From the NCBI RefSeq assembly GCF_000312485.1, contig NZ_HE997643.1, positions 1,230,806-1,294,805 on the forward strand: DNA of 64,000 nt, given 5' to 3'. The stretch is from Yersinia massiliensis CCUG 53443. Lineage in GTDB: Bacteria; Pseudomonadota; Gammaproteobacteria; Enterobacterales; Enterobacteriaceae. The notes under the pieces are model-generated. The model was not told where the DNA came from and searched no databases. It saw only the letters and a list, made by a program, of their open reading frames with translations. The first letter of the stretch is position 1; each line of letters begins with the position of its first letter. The position numbers and the translations under genes are program-made. Below, in pieces: positions 27,587 to 37,045 of this stretch.

Positions 27587-29071
27587 ATGGAATATTGGTT
27601 AGGCATCGATTGTGGCGGCACATTTATTAAAGCTGGCTTATATGACAGAGATGGCAATGAATGCGGTATCGCTCGGCAAAATCTAGCCATTATTAGCCCA
27701 CAACCGGGCTGGGCAGAGCGGGATATGAACGTGCTATGGCATGCCATGATCGACGTCATCCGCCAATTACTTGCCCGTCAGATAACGCCTCCCAGTCGTA
27801 TTCAAGGTCTGGGTATTTCCGCGCAAGGTAAGGGTTTATTTCTGCTGAATAAGCAAGGTAACCCCCTCGGAAACGCCATACTGTCTTCCGATCAGCGTGC
27901 GCTGGCCATCGTTAAACAGTGGCAACAAGATGGCATACCTCAGACGCTCTATCCAACGACTCGCCAGACATTGTGGACTGGGCATCCTGTCTCATTATTA
28001 CGTTGGTTGAAAGTAAACCAAGCTGCCCGATATCAGCAAATTGGCAGTGTCTTGATGGCCCACGACTATCTCCGTTATCGCCTGACTGACCAGTTAGGTT
28101 GCGAAGAAACCAATATTTCAGAGTCCAATCTCTATTCGATGGCTGAGGGTGATTACCAACCTGCGTTAGCCCAATTACTGGGTATCGAAGAAATAGTCAG
28201 TGCACTCCCCCCAATTGTGGGCGCTGCAGATATCGTGGGCACCCTAACACAGGCGGCATCCGATGCGACGGGTCTGCCGGTCGGTTTGCCCGTGGTCGGT
28301 GGCCTGTTTGATATCGTCTCCACCGCTTTGTGTACAGGGCTCAAAGATCAAAGCCGCTTAAATGCAGTGATGGGCACTTGGGCGGTGACCTCTGGGATTG
28401 CCGACCAGCTTCAATCTGACCTCGAATACCCCTTTGTTTATGGACGTTATGCCGAAACCGGTCAATATATCGTGCATGAAGCGAGCCCAACATCCGCCGC
28501 TAATCTGGATTGGTTTATCCAACAATGGTTAGGCACTGAGGCCGGGACAGCAGACTACCGACAAATTAACCAATGGGTCGCCGCGTTACCCAAGGTCAGT
28601 AGCTCACTATTATTTGTGCCGTTTTTATATGGCTCGAATGCCAAGTTAGGCATGTGCGCCGGATTTTATGGCATGCAGTCCTTCCACCAGCGCCCCCATC
28701 TGGCACAGGCCATCTATGAAGGCGTGGTGTTTAGCCATATGACCCATCTCAATCGAATGCGAAAACGCTTCCCAGAAGTGTGTGCATTACGTATCACCGG
28801 CGGACCCGCTCAATCACCGCAATGGATGCAGATGTTCGCCGATATTAGTGGATTAGCGGTGGAACTCCCGCAGGTGGAAGAAACCGGCTGCTTGGGCGCA
28901 TCACTGGCCGCCATGGTGGGTACAGGGCGCTTCGCTGATTTCAGAGAAGCTCAACAGGCCATCACGCCAAAACTCACCGTCATGCAACCTGACCCTCTGG
29001 TCACGCAGGCTTACCACGAAAAATATCTGCGCTACCAAGCTCTAGTCGCTGCACTTGGCACCTTGCATTAG
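27587..29071 (+). CDS. lyxK: FGGY sugar kinase, L-xylulose/3-keto-L-gulonate kinase LyxK
   Basis: A 494-residue FGGY-family kinase, near-collinear with E. coli LyxK: YWLGIDCGGTFIKAGLYDRD (phosphate-1 motif), SPQPGWAERDM, GISAQGKGLFLL, TRQTLWTGHPVSLLRWLK, SNISESNLY, VHEASPTSAANLDWF and LRITGGPAQSPQWMQ (adenosine motif). It phosphorylates L-xylulose and probably 3-keto-L-gulonate with ATP in the cytoplasm. In this operon the second activity makes sense, since a reductase producing 3-keto-L-gulonate precedes it and a decarboxylase of its 6-phosphate follows. CGGAGG precedes the ATG. Confidence 0.92.
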   Translation: MEYWLGIDCGGTFIKAGLYDRDGNECGIARQNLAIISPQPGWAERDMNVLWHAMIDVIRQLLARQITPPSRIQGLGISAQGKGLFLLNKQGNPLGNAILSSDQRALAIVKQWQQDGIPQTLYPTTRQTLWTGHPVSLLRWLKVNQAARYQQIGSVLMAHDYLRYRLTDQLGCEETNISESNLYSMAEGDYQPALAQLLGIEEIVSALPPIVGAADIVGTLTQAASDATGLPVGLPVVGGLFDIVSTALCTGLKDQSRLNAVMGTWAVTSGIADQLQSDLEYPFVYGRYAETGQYIVHEASPTSAANLDWFIQQWLGTEAGTADYRQINQWVAALPKVSSSLLFVPFLYGSNAKLGMCAGFYGMQSFHQRPHLAQAIYEGVVFSHMTHLNRMRKRFPEVCALRITGGPAQSPQWMQMFADISGLAVELPQVEETGCLGASLAAMVGTGRFADFREAQQAITPKLTVMQPDPLVTQAYHEKYLRYQALVAALGTLH

Positions 29072-29126
29072 CGTTTTACGACTCAGACAAAGCGCCAGCG
29101 TTAACATTATTCAGGATAAAGGGATC

Positions 29127-29792
29127 ATGAAAACTCCGCACGCCAGACCTCAATTGCAACTCGCACTAGACCACACAAGCCTTGACGCTGCATTAGCGAC
29201 CACCGCACAACTGCATCCTCACGTCGATATTATCGAGGCAGGAACCATTTTATGTATCAGCGAAGGGATTCAGGCCGTCAGAGCACTGCGTAAACTTTAC
29301 CCGCAACACACATTGGTTGCCGATCTGAAAGTCGCTGATGCCGGTGCCACATTGGCCCAGCAGGCCTTCTCTGCTGGCGCAAACTGGATGACGGTTATCT
29401 GCGCTGCCCCGCTCGCTACCATGGACACCGCACTGGATGTTGCCAAGCAATACGGTGGCGATATCCAGATAGAACTCTTCGGTCACTGGACGCTACAAGA
29501 TGCAAAGAACTGGCGCGACTTGGGCCTTAAACAAGCGATTTATCATCGAGGTCGTGATGCGCAAGCCAGCGGTCAAAACTGGGGTCAGGCCGACTTAGAA
29601 CGTATGCAAGCCTTGTCTGACTTAGGGATTGAATTATCCGTCACTGGGGGGATCACACCGGCTGATTTACCGCTATTCCATTCCATCGCGGTGCGCGCTT
29701 TCATCGTCGGCCGTGCTTTGTCTGAAGCCGAACAACCGGTTGCTGTTGCGACGGCGTTCCATCACGCCATTGATGCTACTTGGGGGAAATAA
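29127..29792 (+). CDS. sgbH: 3-keto-L-gulonate-6-phosphate decarboxylase
   Basis: A 221-residue TIM barrel of the orotidine-5'-phosphate decarboxylase suprafamily. It carries [11 protein letters not shown], the substrate-site Glu in [17 protein letters not shown] with the D-x-K-x-x-D metal/catalytic motif, and the phosphate loop [11 protein letters not shown]. It converts 3-keto-L-gulonate 6-phosphate to L-xylulose 5-phosphate and CO2, with Mg2+. It is equivalent to SgbH or UlaD of E. coli; the yia-type neighbours favour the name SgbH. The ATG at 29127 has AAAGGG upstream. The stop is one base before the next start codon, so translation is coupled to the epimerase. Confidence 0.9.
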   Translation: MKTPHARPQLQLALDHTSLDAALATTAQLHPHVDIIEAGTILCISEGIQAVRALRKLYPQHTLVADLKVADAGATLAQQAFSAGANWMTVICAAPLATMDTALDVAKQYGGDIQIELFGHWTLQDAKNWRDLGLKQAIYHRGRDAQASGQNWGQADLERMQALSDLGIELSVTGGITPADLPLFHSIAVRAFIVGRALSEAEQPVAVATAFHHAIDATWGK

Positions 29793-29793
29793 T

Positions 29794-30654
29794 ATGCGCC
29801 AACATCCATTAGGCATTTATGAAAAAGCCTTACCTAAGCAGCTCAGTTGGCCGGAGCGCTTAGCCTTAGCGAAAGCCTGCGGCTTCGATTTTGTTGAAAT
29901 GTCTATTGATGAAACAGACGAAAGACTCTCGCGCCTTAACTGGAGTAAAGAGCAACGTCTATCGTTGGTGGATGCTATGTTGGAAACCGGCATTACCATT
30001 CCCTCCATGTGTCTTTCAGCGCATCGCCGCTTCCCCTTTGGCAGCCATGATGAGGGCCTGAGAAAACAAGCTTACCAGTTGATGACGCAAGCTATCCAAT
30101 TGGCGAAAGATGTGGGGATTCGTACCATCCAATTAGCGGGTTACGATGTCTATTATGAAGAGCAAGATGCAGGCACCGTAGGTCGTTTTACCGAAGGGCT
30201 ACAATGGGCAGTACAGCAAGCGGCCGCAGCGCAAGTCATGCTGTCGGTAGAGATAATGGACACGCCCTTTATTAACTCAATCAGCAAATGGAAAGTGTGG
30301 GACAGTTGCCTTGCCTCACCTTGGTTTACGGTTTATCCCGATGTGGGCAACCTGAGTGCTTGGGGCAATGATGTCAGTCACGAGCTATCGCTGGGTATTG
30401 ATCGTATTGCAGCAATCCATTTGAAAGATACTTATCCGGTGACCCACCATTCACCAGGGCAATTCCGTGATGTCCCTTTTGGTGAAGGATGCGTTGATTT
30501 TATCAATGTATTTAAAACGCTAAAGCAGCTCAATTATCGCGGCGCTTTTCTGATAGAAATGTGGACAGAGAAAGCGGATGAGCCCGTCGCAGAAATTGTT
30601 CAGGCCCGCCGATGGATGGAGCAAAAAATGCAGCAAGCCGGACTCACGACATAA
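29794..30654 (+). CDS. sgbU: L-xylulose-5-phosphate 3-epimerase
   Basis: A 286-residue AP-endonuclease-2-type TIM barrel, like E. coli SgbU/Ula[85 protein letters not shown] and [12 protein letters not shown], which include the metal-binding acids and histidine. It converts L-xylulose 5-phosphate to L-ribulose 5-phosphate. It is the last gene of the operon; GGGGGAAA lies within the end of sgbH as ribosome site. The next pathway step, L-ribulose-5-phosphate 4-epimerase (AraD/SgbE), is not in the window and must come from elsewhere. Confidence 0.9.
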   Translation: MRQHPLGIYEKALPKQLSWPERLALAKACGFDFVEMSIDETDERLSRLNWSKEQRLSLVDAMLETGITIPSMCLSAHRRFPFGSHDEGLRKQAYQLMTQAIQLAKDVGIRTIQLAGYDVYYEEQDAGTVGRFTEGLQWAVQQAAAAQVMLSVEIMDTPFINSISKWKVWDSCLASPWFTVYPDVGNLSAWGNDVSHELSLGIDRIAAIHLKDTYPVTHHSPGQFRDVPFGEGCVDFINVFKTLKQLNYRGAFLIEMWTEKADEPVAEIVQARRWMEQKMQQAGLTT

Positions 30655-30818
30655 TCTTGCTACAGCAACCACTATCACGATGTAAAGATGTTTATTATCA
30701 CCAACAATGATTTACATTATGATCTATTGCTTTTGAGTTGCGCTGGGTGTATTGCTATTTCTACAGGAAGTGCCCATAATCAATTTCCGTTTCCGTGTAG
30801 CAATGGTTACTGGAACGC

Positions 30819-30852
30819 CGCCCCGATTGTTCACACGATCGGGGCGTTTTAT
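30819..30852 (+). terminator. Intrinsic terminator of the yia-type operon
   Basis: CGCCCCGAT (30819-30827) pairs with ATCGGGGCG (30838-30846) followed by TTTTATTT. It lies 165 bp after the sgbU stop. The bases between (30655-30818) show no credible gene. Confidence 0.85.
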
Positions 30853-31044
30853 TTGGTCAATACACCGTATTTATTACGCAACATCAGCTCAATTTGCCCC
30901 GTACTTCTTTCACTCTCGCGTGAATTAATTCTCATGCAAAAGTCATCATCGCTAAATCCTGAACAATAAATTATTTTACATCCGTTTTTCTTCCGCATTT
31001 TGTTGATTATGATTTGTTCAGTGCTTAACAAGGGGAGAAAGAGG

Positions 31045-31209
31045 ATGCAAAAAGTTAAACGCGACCTGTCAGATCTCGAACGCTATTTCCGCCAAACAGA
31101 CCAAAAATGCACGCCGAAAACACCTTGGTTTACCCGCTGGTTGTATATTCCAGTGGAGGAAAGAATGCAGATATTGGATGACTTACTGCGCCCATGCTCG
31201 GGCAAATAA
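31045..31209 (+). CDS. Small hypothetical protein, 54 residues
   Basis: It starts MQKVKRDLSDLERYFRQTDQ and ends PVEERMQILDDLLRPCSGK. The ATG at 31045 follows an excellent purine-rich ribosome site (AAGGGGAGAAAGAGG). The protein is charged and probably helical at both ends, with two cysteines and no signal peptide or membrane helix. I do not recognise the family. It stands alone after the sgbU terminator and points away from marC's neighbour on the other strand. Confidence 0.6.
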   Translation: MQKVKRDLSDLERYFRQTDQKCTPKTPWFTRWLYIPVEERMQILDDLLRPCSGK

Positions 31210-31215
31210 TAAGCA

Positions 31216-31467
31216 TTACAGCCGCTTTCTGGCCGCACTTTCCGCACTGAAAAACCACAGTTCGGGTAACCGGTTTGGATAAAAGCGAATTTCGTAGGCA
31301 TCTTTCAACGGCGCTAAACGCCAACGCGGGCGAGCTTGGCGCTTTGGTTTTAAAAAACGTAGACGTCCACGAACACGGGCGGCTTGTGTATCGAGCACCC
31401 ATGCTGCCGAAGCTGACAAAGGCTGGCGAGTATATTCATCTTCAACGCTAATATCACAAATGCACAA
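31216..31467 (-). CDS. Possible small basic protein, 83 residues (TTG start)
   Basis: Reading left from a TTG at 31467, preceded by AAGGAATAGGG, gives LCICDISVEDEYTRQ at the start. A strongly basic middle (RVRGRLRFLKPKRQARPRWR) follows, then an aromatic-rich end (EIRFYPNRLPELWFF). The good ribosome site and even composition suggest a real gene, but I recognise no family. A longer frame to 31587 lacks any start signal. It ends six bases from the small protein gene on the other strand. Confidence 0.4.
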   Translation of the reverse strand: MCICDISVEDEYTRQPLSASAAWVLDTQAARVRGRLRFLKPKRQARPRWRLAPLKDAYEIRFYPNRLPELWFFSAESAARKRL

Positions 31468-31702
31468 AACCCTATTCCTTACGAAAATTGATGCCGACGT
31501 GATTATTCTCGATCTGTCATATTGAACCAACTGTTGCCCACAGGAGATTTGATCTACATCACATATCCCCGACTTGCCTGATATCAAGACACGTTCAATC
31601 CCACTTATCCATTCAAATTAATCTGGTCTAGCCATTTACCTAACGTATCGCGTAGAGTGGTTAGGCAAGTAATTAAGATGTGTTATTTTCGGAGCAAGAC
31701 TA

Positions 31703-32386
31703 ATGCAGAGTATTCTCGAATTATTTAAGGCCATCGGCTTAGGCTTGGTATTACTGTTGCCATTGGCAAACCCATTGACAACTGTCGCTCTGCTGCTCGG
31801 TTTATCTGGCAATATGACCCGTGAGGAACGTAATCAACAATCGAAGATGGCATCAATTTATGTCTTCTTTATTATGACCATTGCCTACTACGCGGGTCAG
31901 GTCGTGATGAATACCTTTGGTATTTCGATTCCCGGTCTGCGTATTGCGGGTGGGTTGATCGTGGCATTTATTGGCTTTCGCATGCTGTTCCCGCAACAAT
32001 CGACTGAAGACACGCAGTTAGAAGCCAAATCACAGGATTTAAAGAAACGGAAATCCATCAATATTGCCTTTGTACCATTGGCTATGCCGAGTACCGCTGG
32101 GCCAGGGACGATTGCGATGATCATCAGCTCTGCCGCCTCAGTTCAGGGTCATACCCAGTTTAGCCCATGGGTAGTCACGGTCGCGCCAGTGCTGATATTC
32201 CTCGCTGTATCCTTAATCCTCTGGGGTTCATTGCTCAGCTCAGGCGCTATCATGCGCTGGGTTGGCAAAGGAGGCATTGAGGCCATTTCACGCCTGATGG
32301 GGTTCTTACTGGTGTGCATGGGGGTACAATTTATTATCAATGGCGTACTGGATATTATTGCCAACTACCATCCAGTCATTGCATAA
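31703..32386 (+). CDS. marC: MarC family inner-membrane protein
   Basis: A 227-residue protein with six hydrophobic helices, collinear with E. coli Mar[61 protein letters not shown] and [20 protein letters not shown]. The name comes from its place next to the mar regulon in E. coli, but loss of MarC does not change antibiotic resistance there and its role is unknown. CGGAGC precedes the ATG. It stands alone; a long inverted repeat separates it from the convergent emtA. Confidence 0.92.
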   Translation: MQSILELFKAIGLGLVLLLPLANPLTTVALLLGLSGNMTREERNQQSKMASIYVFFIMTIAYYAGQVVMNTFGISIPGLRIAGGLIVAFIGFRMLFPQQSTEDTQLEAKSQDLKKRKSINIAFVPLAMPSTAGPGTIAMIISSAASVQGHTQFSPWVVTVAPVLIFLAVSLILWGSLLSSGAIMRWVGKGGIEAISRLMGFLLVCMGVQFIINGVLDIIANYHPVIA

Positions 32387-32414
32387 CGAATAGAAAGATT
32401 GAACCGTTAAAGTG

Positions 32415-32495
32415 AAACGCTAGCCGATGTTGATACTGCGAGATGTTGAGAAGGATATGAGTAACAGCATCCATAAACGACATCGGTTAGCGTTT
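32415..32495. repeat. 81-bp long inverted repeat between marC and emtA
   Basis: AAACGCTAGCCGATGT (32415-32430) pairs with ACATCGGTTAGCGTTT (32480-32495): 15 of 16 bases complementary plus one G-T pair. The 49-base loop contains a second pairing (GATGTTG with CAGCATC). It fills the gap between two convergent genes and ends five bases before the emtA stop. It may be a bidirectional terminator or a palindromic repeat element of the kind scattered in Yersinia genomes. Confidence 0.65.
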
Positions 32496-32500
32496 TAATA

Positions 32501-33163
32501 TTATTCTGACATCGCCCGGTAAGCGGTATCGACTTTCCACAAATAACGTGGTGCTTGTGCGGCCGGATGCTTCTTTTGTATATGTTGATAAAATTCGTTG
32601 GGACTAAGACTATTAATTTTATTCACTGCCAGACGTTTATCTGATGAGAAAGTCCGCAGCATAGCACCTGCACCATTGGCATAAGAAACGATCGTGGCGT
32701 AACGCAACGTTTGTGGATCATTTATCCCCGCCAACTGTTGGTTTTGCAAAATATTGATATAAGCTGCACCGATATCAATATTCTTCACTGGATCTTTTAA
32801 TTCGCCTGAGCTTGGCTGCCCATTGCGCCCTTTCATCCGGTACGCATCACGACCCGCAGTCGATGCTTTAATTTGCATCAAACCCACAGCATTAGACGTA
32901 CTCACGACATCTGGGTTGTAACCAGACTCCACCTGAATAATGGCCTTAATTAAGGTTTCATCAACGCCATAATGGCTGGCAGCTTGTTTAATGACATCGC
33001 TGTAGGCAACTGTCGTTGAACCGGTGCTGCTTTTTGGTGCGTTAAGAAAACCACTCTGGGGTGCTTTCTTGAGCCACCCGTTACTTGCTTGCGGTGGCGG
33101 GGTTTGTTTCGCACACCCTGCCAGCAATAAAATTGCCATTAGGCAACCGACTTTTGGATTCAC
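32501..33163 (-). CDS. emtA: Membrane-bound lytic murein transglycosylase EmtA (MltE), GTG start
   Basis: A 220-residue lipoprotein. The lipobox is LLLAGC with Cys17. The SLT domain covers about residues 55-200, with the catalytic Glu in AIIQVESGYNPDVVS, then NAVGLMQIKAS and the SYANGAGAMLRTFSSDKR motif characteristic of EmtA. It cleaves peptidoglycan between MurNAc and GlcNAc with 1,6-anhydro product formation, acting at the outer membrane's inner face. It opens with GTG at 33163, with GGGGAA upstream. It is divergent from yfeA. Confidence 0.9.
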   Translation of the reverse strand: MNPKVGCLMAILLLAGCAKQTPPPQASNGWLKKAPQSGFLNAPKSSTGSTTVAYSDVIKQAASHYGVDETLIKAIIQVESGYNPDVVSTSNAVGLMQIKASTAGRDAYRMKGRNGQPSSGELKDPVKNIDIGAAYINILQNQQLAGINDPQTLRYATIVSYANGAGAMLRTFSSDKRLAVNKINSLSPNEFYQHIQKKHPAAQAPRYLWKVDTAYRAMSE

Positions 33164-33331
33164 AGTATTCCCCGTGCTGATAAGCCGTTTTGTAGCATAT
33201 ACAAGTTGTCATCGCCTCCAAATAGATTTTTGGGCTAGTTTGACCATTATCAACATAATGATCAGGCTATATTCGGTAACTATCCGTAAGTTTTAGTTTA
33301 TTGTATGGCAAGGCTTGACTTGATCGTCAAT

Positions 33332-33350
33332 GATATTGATAATCATTTTC
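33332..33350. promoter_or_regulatory. Fur box upstream of yfeA
   Basis: GATATTGATAATCATTTTC matches the 19-bp Fur consensus (GATAATGATAATCATTATC) at 17 of 19 positions. It lies 24 bp before the yfeA start codon, consistent with iron repression of yfeABCD. Its position also argues against any start codon further upstream. Confidence 0.85.
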
Positions 33351-33373
33351 ATTTAAAGAAAGGGAACATCGCC

Positions 33374-34342
33374 ATGTTTACTAAGAAAAAAATGCCCTAC
33401 CTGCACTCCATCGACACTGCCACACCACGTTTTTTACGTGCTATGACCTTATTTGTTCTTGTTGCATTTTCATCGCTGATCAGTACCTCGGCCTTAGCAG
33501 AAAATAAGTCCAGTGACCCTGATAAAAAATTCAAAATTGTGACGACCTTCACAATCATTCAGGATATCGCGCAAAATGTCGCCGGTGATGCCGCCGTGGT
33601 TGAATCGATCACTAAACCTGGGGCAGAGATTCATGATTATCAGCCTACGCCGCGGGATATCGTTAAAGCGCAATCCGCAGATTTGATTTTATGGAATGGC
33701 ATGAATCTGGAGCGATGGTTTGAACGCTTCTTCGAGAACATCAAAGATGTCCCATCCGTTGTCGTCACAGATGGCATTACGCCGTTACCTATCCGTGAGG
33801 GGCCATATAAAGGTATCCCTAATCCACATGCTTGGATGTCTCCCTCAAATGCACTCATTTATATTGAGAATATCCGTAAAGCGCTGGTTGAACACGATCC
33901 AGCCCATGCAGAAACCTACAATCGCAACGCTAAAGCCTACGCAGAAAAAATTGCCGCGCTGGACGCACCATTACGTGAACGCCTTGCTCGCATCCCTGCT
34001 GAACAACGTTGGTTGGTCACCAGTGAAGGAGCATTTAGCTATTTAGCCAAAGATTACGGTTTTAAAGAAGTGTACTTATGGCCAATTAACGCTGAAGAAC
34101 AGGGATCCCCACAGCAAGTGCGTCGAGTCATTGATACTATGCGCGCAGATAAAATCCCCGTGATATTTAGCGAAAGTACTATTTCAGATAAGCCGGCTAA
34201 ACAAGTGAGCAAAGAAACCGGTGCGCAATATGGTGGGGTGTTATATGTTGATTCTCTCTCCAATGAGAAAGGTCCGGTCCCGACGTATATCGACCTGATT
34301 AACACCACAGTACAAACTATCGCGAAAGGATTTGGTCAATGA
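33374..34342 (+). CDS. yfeA: Iron/manganese ABC transporter substrate-binding protein YfeA
   Basis: A 322-residue cluster A-I metal-binding protein. A hydrophobic signal ([18 protein letters not shown]) is cleaved before ENKSSD; it has about 30 residues in front, which is long. Metal ligands are seen as the His in [10 protein letters not shown], the His in PNPHAWMSP, the Glu in [15 protein letters not shown] and the Asp in VLYVDSLS. The periplasmic protein delivers Fe and Mn (and can bind Zn) to YfeBCD. The ATG at 33374 has AGGGAA upstream. The sequence differs at many positions from Y. pestis YfeA as I remember it. First gene of yfeABCD. Confidence 0.93.
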   Translation: MFTKKKMPYLHSIDTATPRFLRAMTLFVLVAFSSLISTSALAENKSSDPDKKFKIVTTFTIIQDIAQNVAGDAAVVESITKPGAEIHDYQPTPRDIVKAQSADLILWNGMNLERWFERFFENIKDVPSVVVTDGITPLPIREGPYKGIPNPHAWMSPSNALIYIENIRKALVEHDPAHAETYNRNAKAYAEKIAALDAPLRERLARIPAEQRWLVTSEGAFSYLAKDYGFKEVYLWPINAEEQGSPQQVRRVIDTMRADKIPVIFSESTISDKPAKQVSKETGAQYGGVLYVDSLSNEKGPVPTYIDLINTTVQTIAKGFGQ

Positions 34343-35229
34343 ATCAAGCTGTTTTTGTCCGCCCTGAGCTAATAGTAGATGATGTCACTGTCACCTATAA
34401 CAATGGGCATACTGCCATTTATGACGCCAGTTTTTCCCTGACTGGCGGGACGATCTGTGCGTTAGTTGGCGTCAATGGCAGTGGTAAATCGACTCTGTTC
34501 AAAAGCATTATGGGGCTCGTTAAACCTAGTGTTGGTAAAGTAGAACTGAGTAACAAACCCGTCAGCCATGCGTTGAAGCAAAATACCATCGCCTATGTAC
34601 CGCAAACCGAAGATGTGGATTGGAACTTCCCAGTATTAGTGGAAGATGTCGTCATGATGGGCCGCTATGGCAAAATGAATTTTCTGCGCATTCCGAGTCG
34701 TGAAGATAAGTCTATTGTTGATAAAGCCATTGAACGAGTGGGATTAACAGCGTTACGGTCACGGCAAATTGGCGAGCTTTCTGGCGGGCAAAAAAAACGG
34801 GTGTTCTTGGCTCGAGCATTGGCCCAGCAAGGTTCAGTATTGCTGCTGGATGAGCCTTTTACGGGTGTTGACGTCAAAACAGAAAATGCCATCATTGATT
34901 TGTTACGTGCACTGCGTGATGAAGGCCACTTGATTTTGGTGTCTACCCATAACCTCGGCAGCGTGCCAGAGTTTTGTGACCATGTGATATTGATAAACCA
35001 GACTGTGCTGGCGGCTGGCCCGACAGAAACGACCTTCACGCAGAAAAATCTCGAAATGACATTTGGTGGTGTCTTGCGTCATATCAACCTGTCAGGCAGT
35101 ACATTGCATGATGACAATGACCCTCGTACCGTCACCGTAATCACCGATGATGAACGCCCTGCCGTGTTTTATGGCCATACCAAAAATGATCCTCCTGCGC
35201 AGAGTCAGTCGAAAGAGGATAACCCCTAA
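34339..35229 (+). CDS. yfeB: Iron/manganese ABC transporter ATPase YfeB
   Basis: A 296-residue ABC ATPase. It has Walker [10 protein letters not shown], the Q-loop in [11 protein letters not shown], signature [17 protein letters not shown], Walker [10 protein letters not shown] and the switch histidine in STHNLG. A C-terminal tail of about 50 residues, rich in Asp and Pro, follows the ATPase fold. It energises metal uptake with YfeA, C and D. The start overlaps the yfeA stop (ATGA) and its own stop overlaps yfeC by one base, so the four genes are one tightly coupled unit. Confidence 0.95.
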   Translation: MNQAVFVRPELIVDDVTVTYNNGHTAIYDASFSLTGGTICALVGVNGSGKSTLFKSIMGLVKPSVGKVELSNKPVSHALKQNTIAYVPQTEDVDWNFPVLVEDVVMMGRYGKMNFLRIPSREDKSIVDKAIERVGLTALRSRQIGELSGGQKKRVFLARALAQQGSVLLLDEPFTGVDVKTENAIIDLLRALRDEGHLILVSTHNLGSVPEFCDHVILINQTVLAAGPTETTFTQKNLEMTFGGVLRHINLSGSTLHDDNDPRTVTVITDDERPAVFYGHTKNDPPAQSQSKEDNP

Positions 35230-36113
35230 TGCTGGAACTTTTACTGCAACCTTTTAACTATAACTATATGGTGAAGGCGATCTGGGTCAGTGCGATTGTC
35301 GGCGCGGTATGCGCATTCTTGTCGGCTTATCTGATGCTGAAAGGCTGGTCACTGATGGGTGATGCCCTCTCACACTCTGTCGTTCCTGGTGTGGCGGGAG
35401 CTTATGCTCTCGGGTTGCCTTATGCTGCTGGCGCATTCTTTACTGGCATGCTTGCAGCATTGGCGATGACATTGGTGCGGCACATCACCCGCCTACGTGA
35501 AGACGCGATCATCGGTTTTATCTTCTCAACGTTCTTTGCCGTGGGGCTATTAATCGTTTCGCTCAACCCGACCTCAGTCAATGTGCAGTCAATTATTTTC
35601 GGTAATATTTTGGGAATAGCTGACGAAGATGTCTTGCAGGTTGAAATCATTATCTTGGTGTCCTTCGTGATTTTATGCCTGATCTGGAAGGACTTACTGG
35701 CGGTATTTTTCGATGAAAGCCATGCGCTATCCATCGGGTTATCACCTCTGCGCTTGAAGATTCTGTTTTTTACCCTGCTCAGTGCCTGCACAGTCGCGGC
35801 ATTACAGACCGTTGGCGCAATTCTAGTTATCGCCATGGTTGTCACGCCGGGAGCCACCGCCTATTTACTGACTGACCGCTTTGGTCGCTTACTGATCATC
35901 GCAATCGCCATTGGTTCCATCACCAGCGCCTTGGGTGCCTATCTTAGTTTCTATCTGGATGGCGCTACCGGTGGGGTCATTGTGACCTTGCAAACATTGG
36001 TATTCTTGTTTGCCTTTGTCTTTGCTCCTAAACATGGGTTGGTAGCAACCCGCTTCCGGACTCGCCAAAAACGTCGTCATTCGCTACAACAGCGGCCGGA
36101 GGATAATGTATGA
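35229..36113 (+). CDS. yfeC: Iron/manganese ABC transporter permease YfeC
   Basis: A 294-residue ABC-3 family permease with about eight membrane helices. Characteristic segments are YLMLKGWSLMGDALSHSVVPG near the N-terminus and AALQTVGAILVIAMVVTPGATAYLL, the loop that meets the ATPase. It has a basic C-terminal tail. It pairs with YfeD as a likely heterodimeric channel, an unusual feature of the Yfe system compared with one-permease relatives. It overlaps both neighbours by one and four bases. Confidence 0.95.
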   Translation: MLELLLQPFNYNYMVKAIWVSAIVGAVCAFLSAYLMLKGWSLMGDALSHSVVPGVAGAYALGLPYAAGAFFTGMLAALAMTLVRHITRLREDAIIGFIFSTFFAVGLLIVSLNPTSVNVQSIIFGNILGIADEDVLQVEIIILVSFVILCLIWKDLLAVFFDESHALSIGLSPLRLKILFFTLLSACTVAALQTVGAILVIAMVVTPGATAYLLTDRFGRLLIIAIAIGSITSALGAYLSFYLDGATGGVIVTLQTLVFLFAFVFAPKHGLVATRFRTRQKRRHSLQQRPEDNV

Positions 36114-36988
36114 ATACATTGTTCAGTCTGATCAGTGATCCATTCGCGTATCCATTTATGCAGCGAGCGATCGTCGCCGCGATTATTACTGGTGTCGTAT
36201 GTGCGGTCTTGTCATGCTATCTGGTACTAAAAGGCTGGTCATTGATGGGCGATGCCATCTCCCACGCCGTATTACCGGGGATCGTACTGGCCTTTTGGCT
36301 TGGTATTCCGCTCGTTATCGGCGCATTTGTCTCAGGCATTTTTTGTGCTGTCGCGACAGGTTATTTAAAAGAAAATAGCCGAGTCAAAGAAGATACCGTC
36401 ATGGGTATTGTCTTCTCAGGTATGTTTGCCTTTGGCATAGTGCTGTTCTCTCGCATGGATACAGACCAGCACCTCAGCCATATTTTATTCGGTAATATGC
36501 TCGGTATTTCATTGGCAGAATTGAAGCAGACCTTGTGGATTGCTGGTTTCACCCTCCTCGTGGTGCTACTAAAACGTAAAGACTTCATGCTTTACTGTTT
36601 TGACCCAAATCATGCGCGAGTTATTGGGCTACCCGTCAAGTTTCTGCACTATGGGTTACTTTGCTTGCTGGCATTAACAATTGTGGCGTCGTTGCAGGCT
36701 GTCGGGGTTATTTTGGTGATCGCTATGCTAATCGCCCCAGGTATTATCGCCTTTATGATTTGTCGCAGTTTTGACAGGATGTTGATTGTCGCAACATTAG
36801 TGTCTGTTGTCTCCTGCGTATTAGGAACGCTGATCAGTTTCCATATTGATGGGGCAACTGGCCCCTGTATTGTCATTATTCAAGCATTATTCTTTGTGGT
36901 TGCACTCATATACAGCCATGTCAAACCCGTGCAAGGCCGTCAAATACCACAGCAGAATAAGCCAAATAGTGCCGAAAACGCGCCATAA
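36110..36988 (+). CDS. yfeD: Iron/manganese ABC transporter permease YfeD
   Basis: A 292-residue ABC-3 permease, a paralogue of YfeC: YLVLKGWSLMGDAISHAVLPG and ASLQAVGVILVIAMLIAPGI mirror the YfeC segments. It has about eight helices. The start overlaps the yfeC stop by four bases. It ends the operon, and a hairpin follows at 37023. Together YfeABCD takes up iron and manganese in the host and environment. The separate yfeE gene reported beside this operon in Y. pestis is not seen in the following 350 bp. Confidence 0.95.
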   Translation: MNTLFSLISDPFAYPFMQRAIVAAIITGVVCAVLSCYLVLKGWSLMGDAISHAVLPGIVLAFWLGIPLVIGAFVSGIFCAVATGYLKENSRVKEDTVMGIVFSGMFAFGIVLFSRMDTDQHLSHILFGNMLGISLAELKQTLWIAGFTLLVVLLKRKDFMLYCFDPNHARVIGLPVKFLHYGLLCLLALTIVASLQAVGVILVIAMLIAPGIIAFMICRSFDRMLIVATLVSVVSCVLGTLISFHIDGATGPCIVIIQALFFVVALIYSHVKPVQGRQIPQQNKPNSAENAP

Positions 36989-37022
36989 GGCAACCTGCTA
37001 TAATCAATTAAGTCTTTACCGT

Positions 37023-37045
37023 TAAGCCGTAATATTTACGGCTTA
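37023..37045. terminator. Hairpin downstream of yfeD
   Basis: AAGCCGTAA (37023-37031) pairs with TTACGGCTT about ten bases on, followed by ATTTGTT. It lies 35 bp after the yfeD stop and probably ends the yfe transcript. The rest of the 350-bp gap before yniA (37046-37338) shows nothing but presumed promoter DNA. Confidence 0.65.

Noticed and set aside
30688-30969. A 93-residue plus-strand frame after sgbU
   Set aside because: It runs through the operon terminator and has no homology or ribosome site.
33305-33373. Extended N-terminus of YfeA from 33305
   Set aside because: It would place the Fur box inside the coding region; the ATG at 33374 has a good ribosome site.
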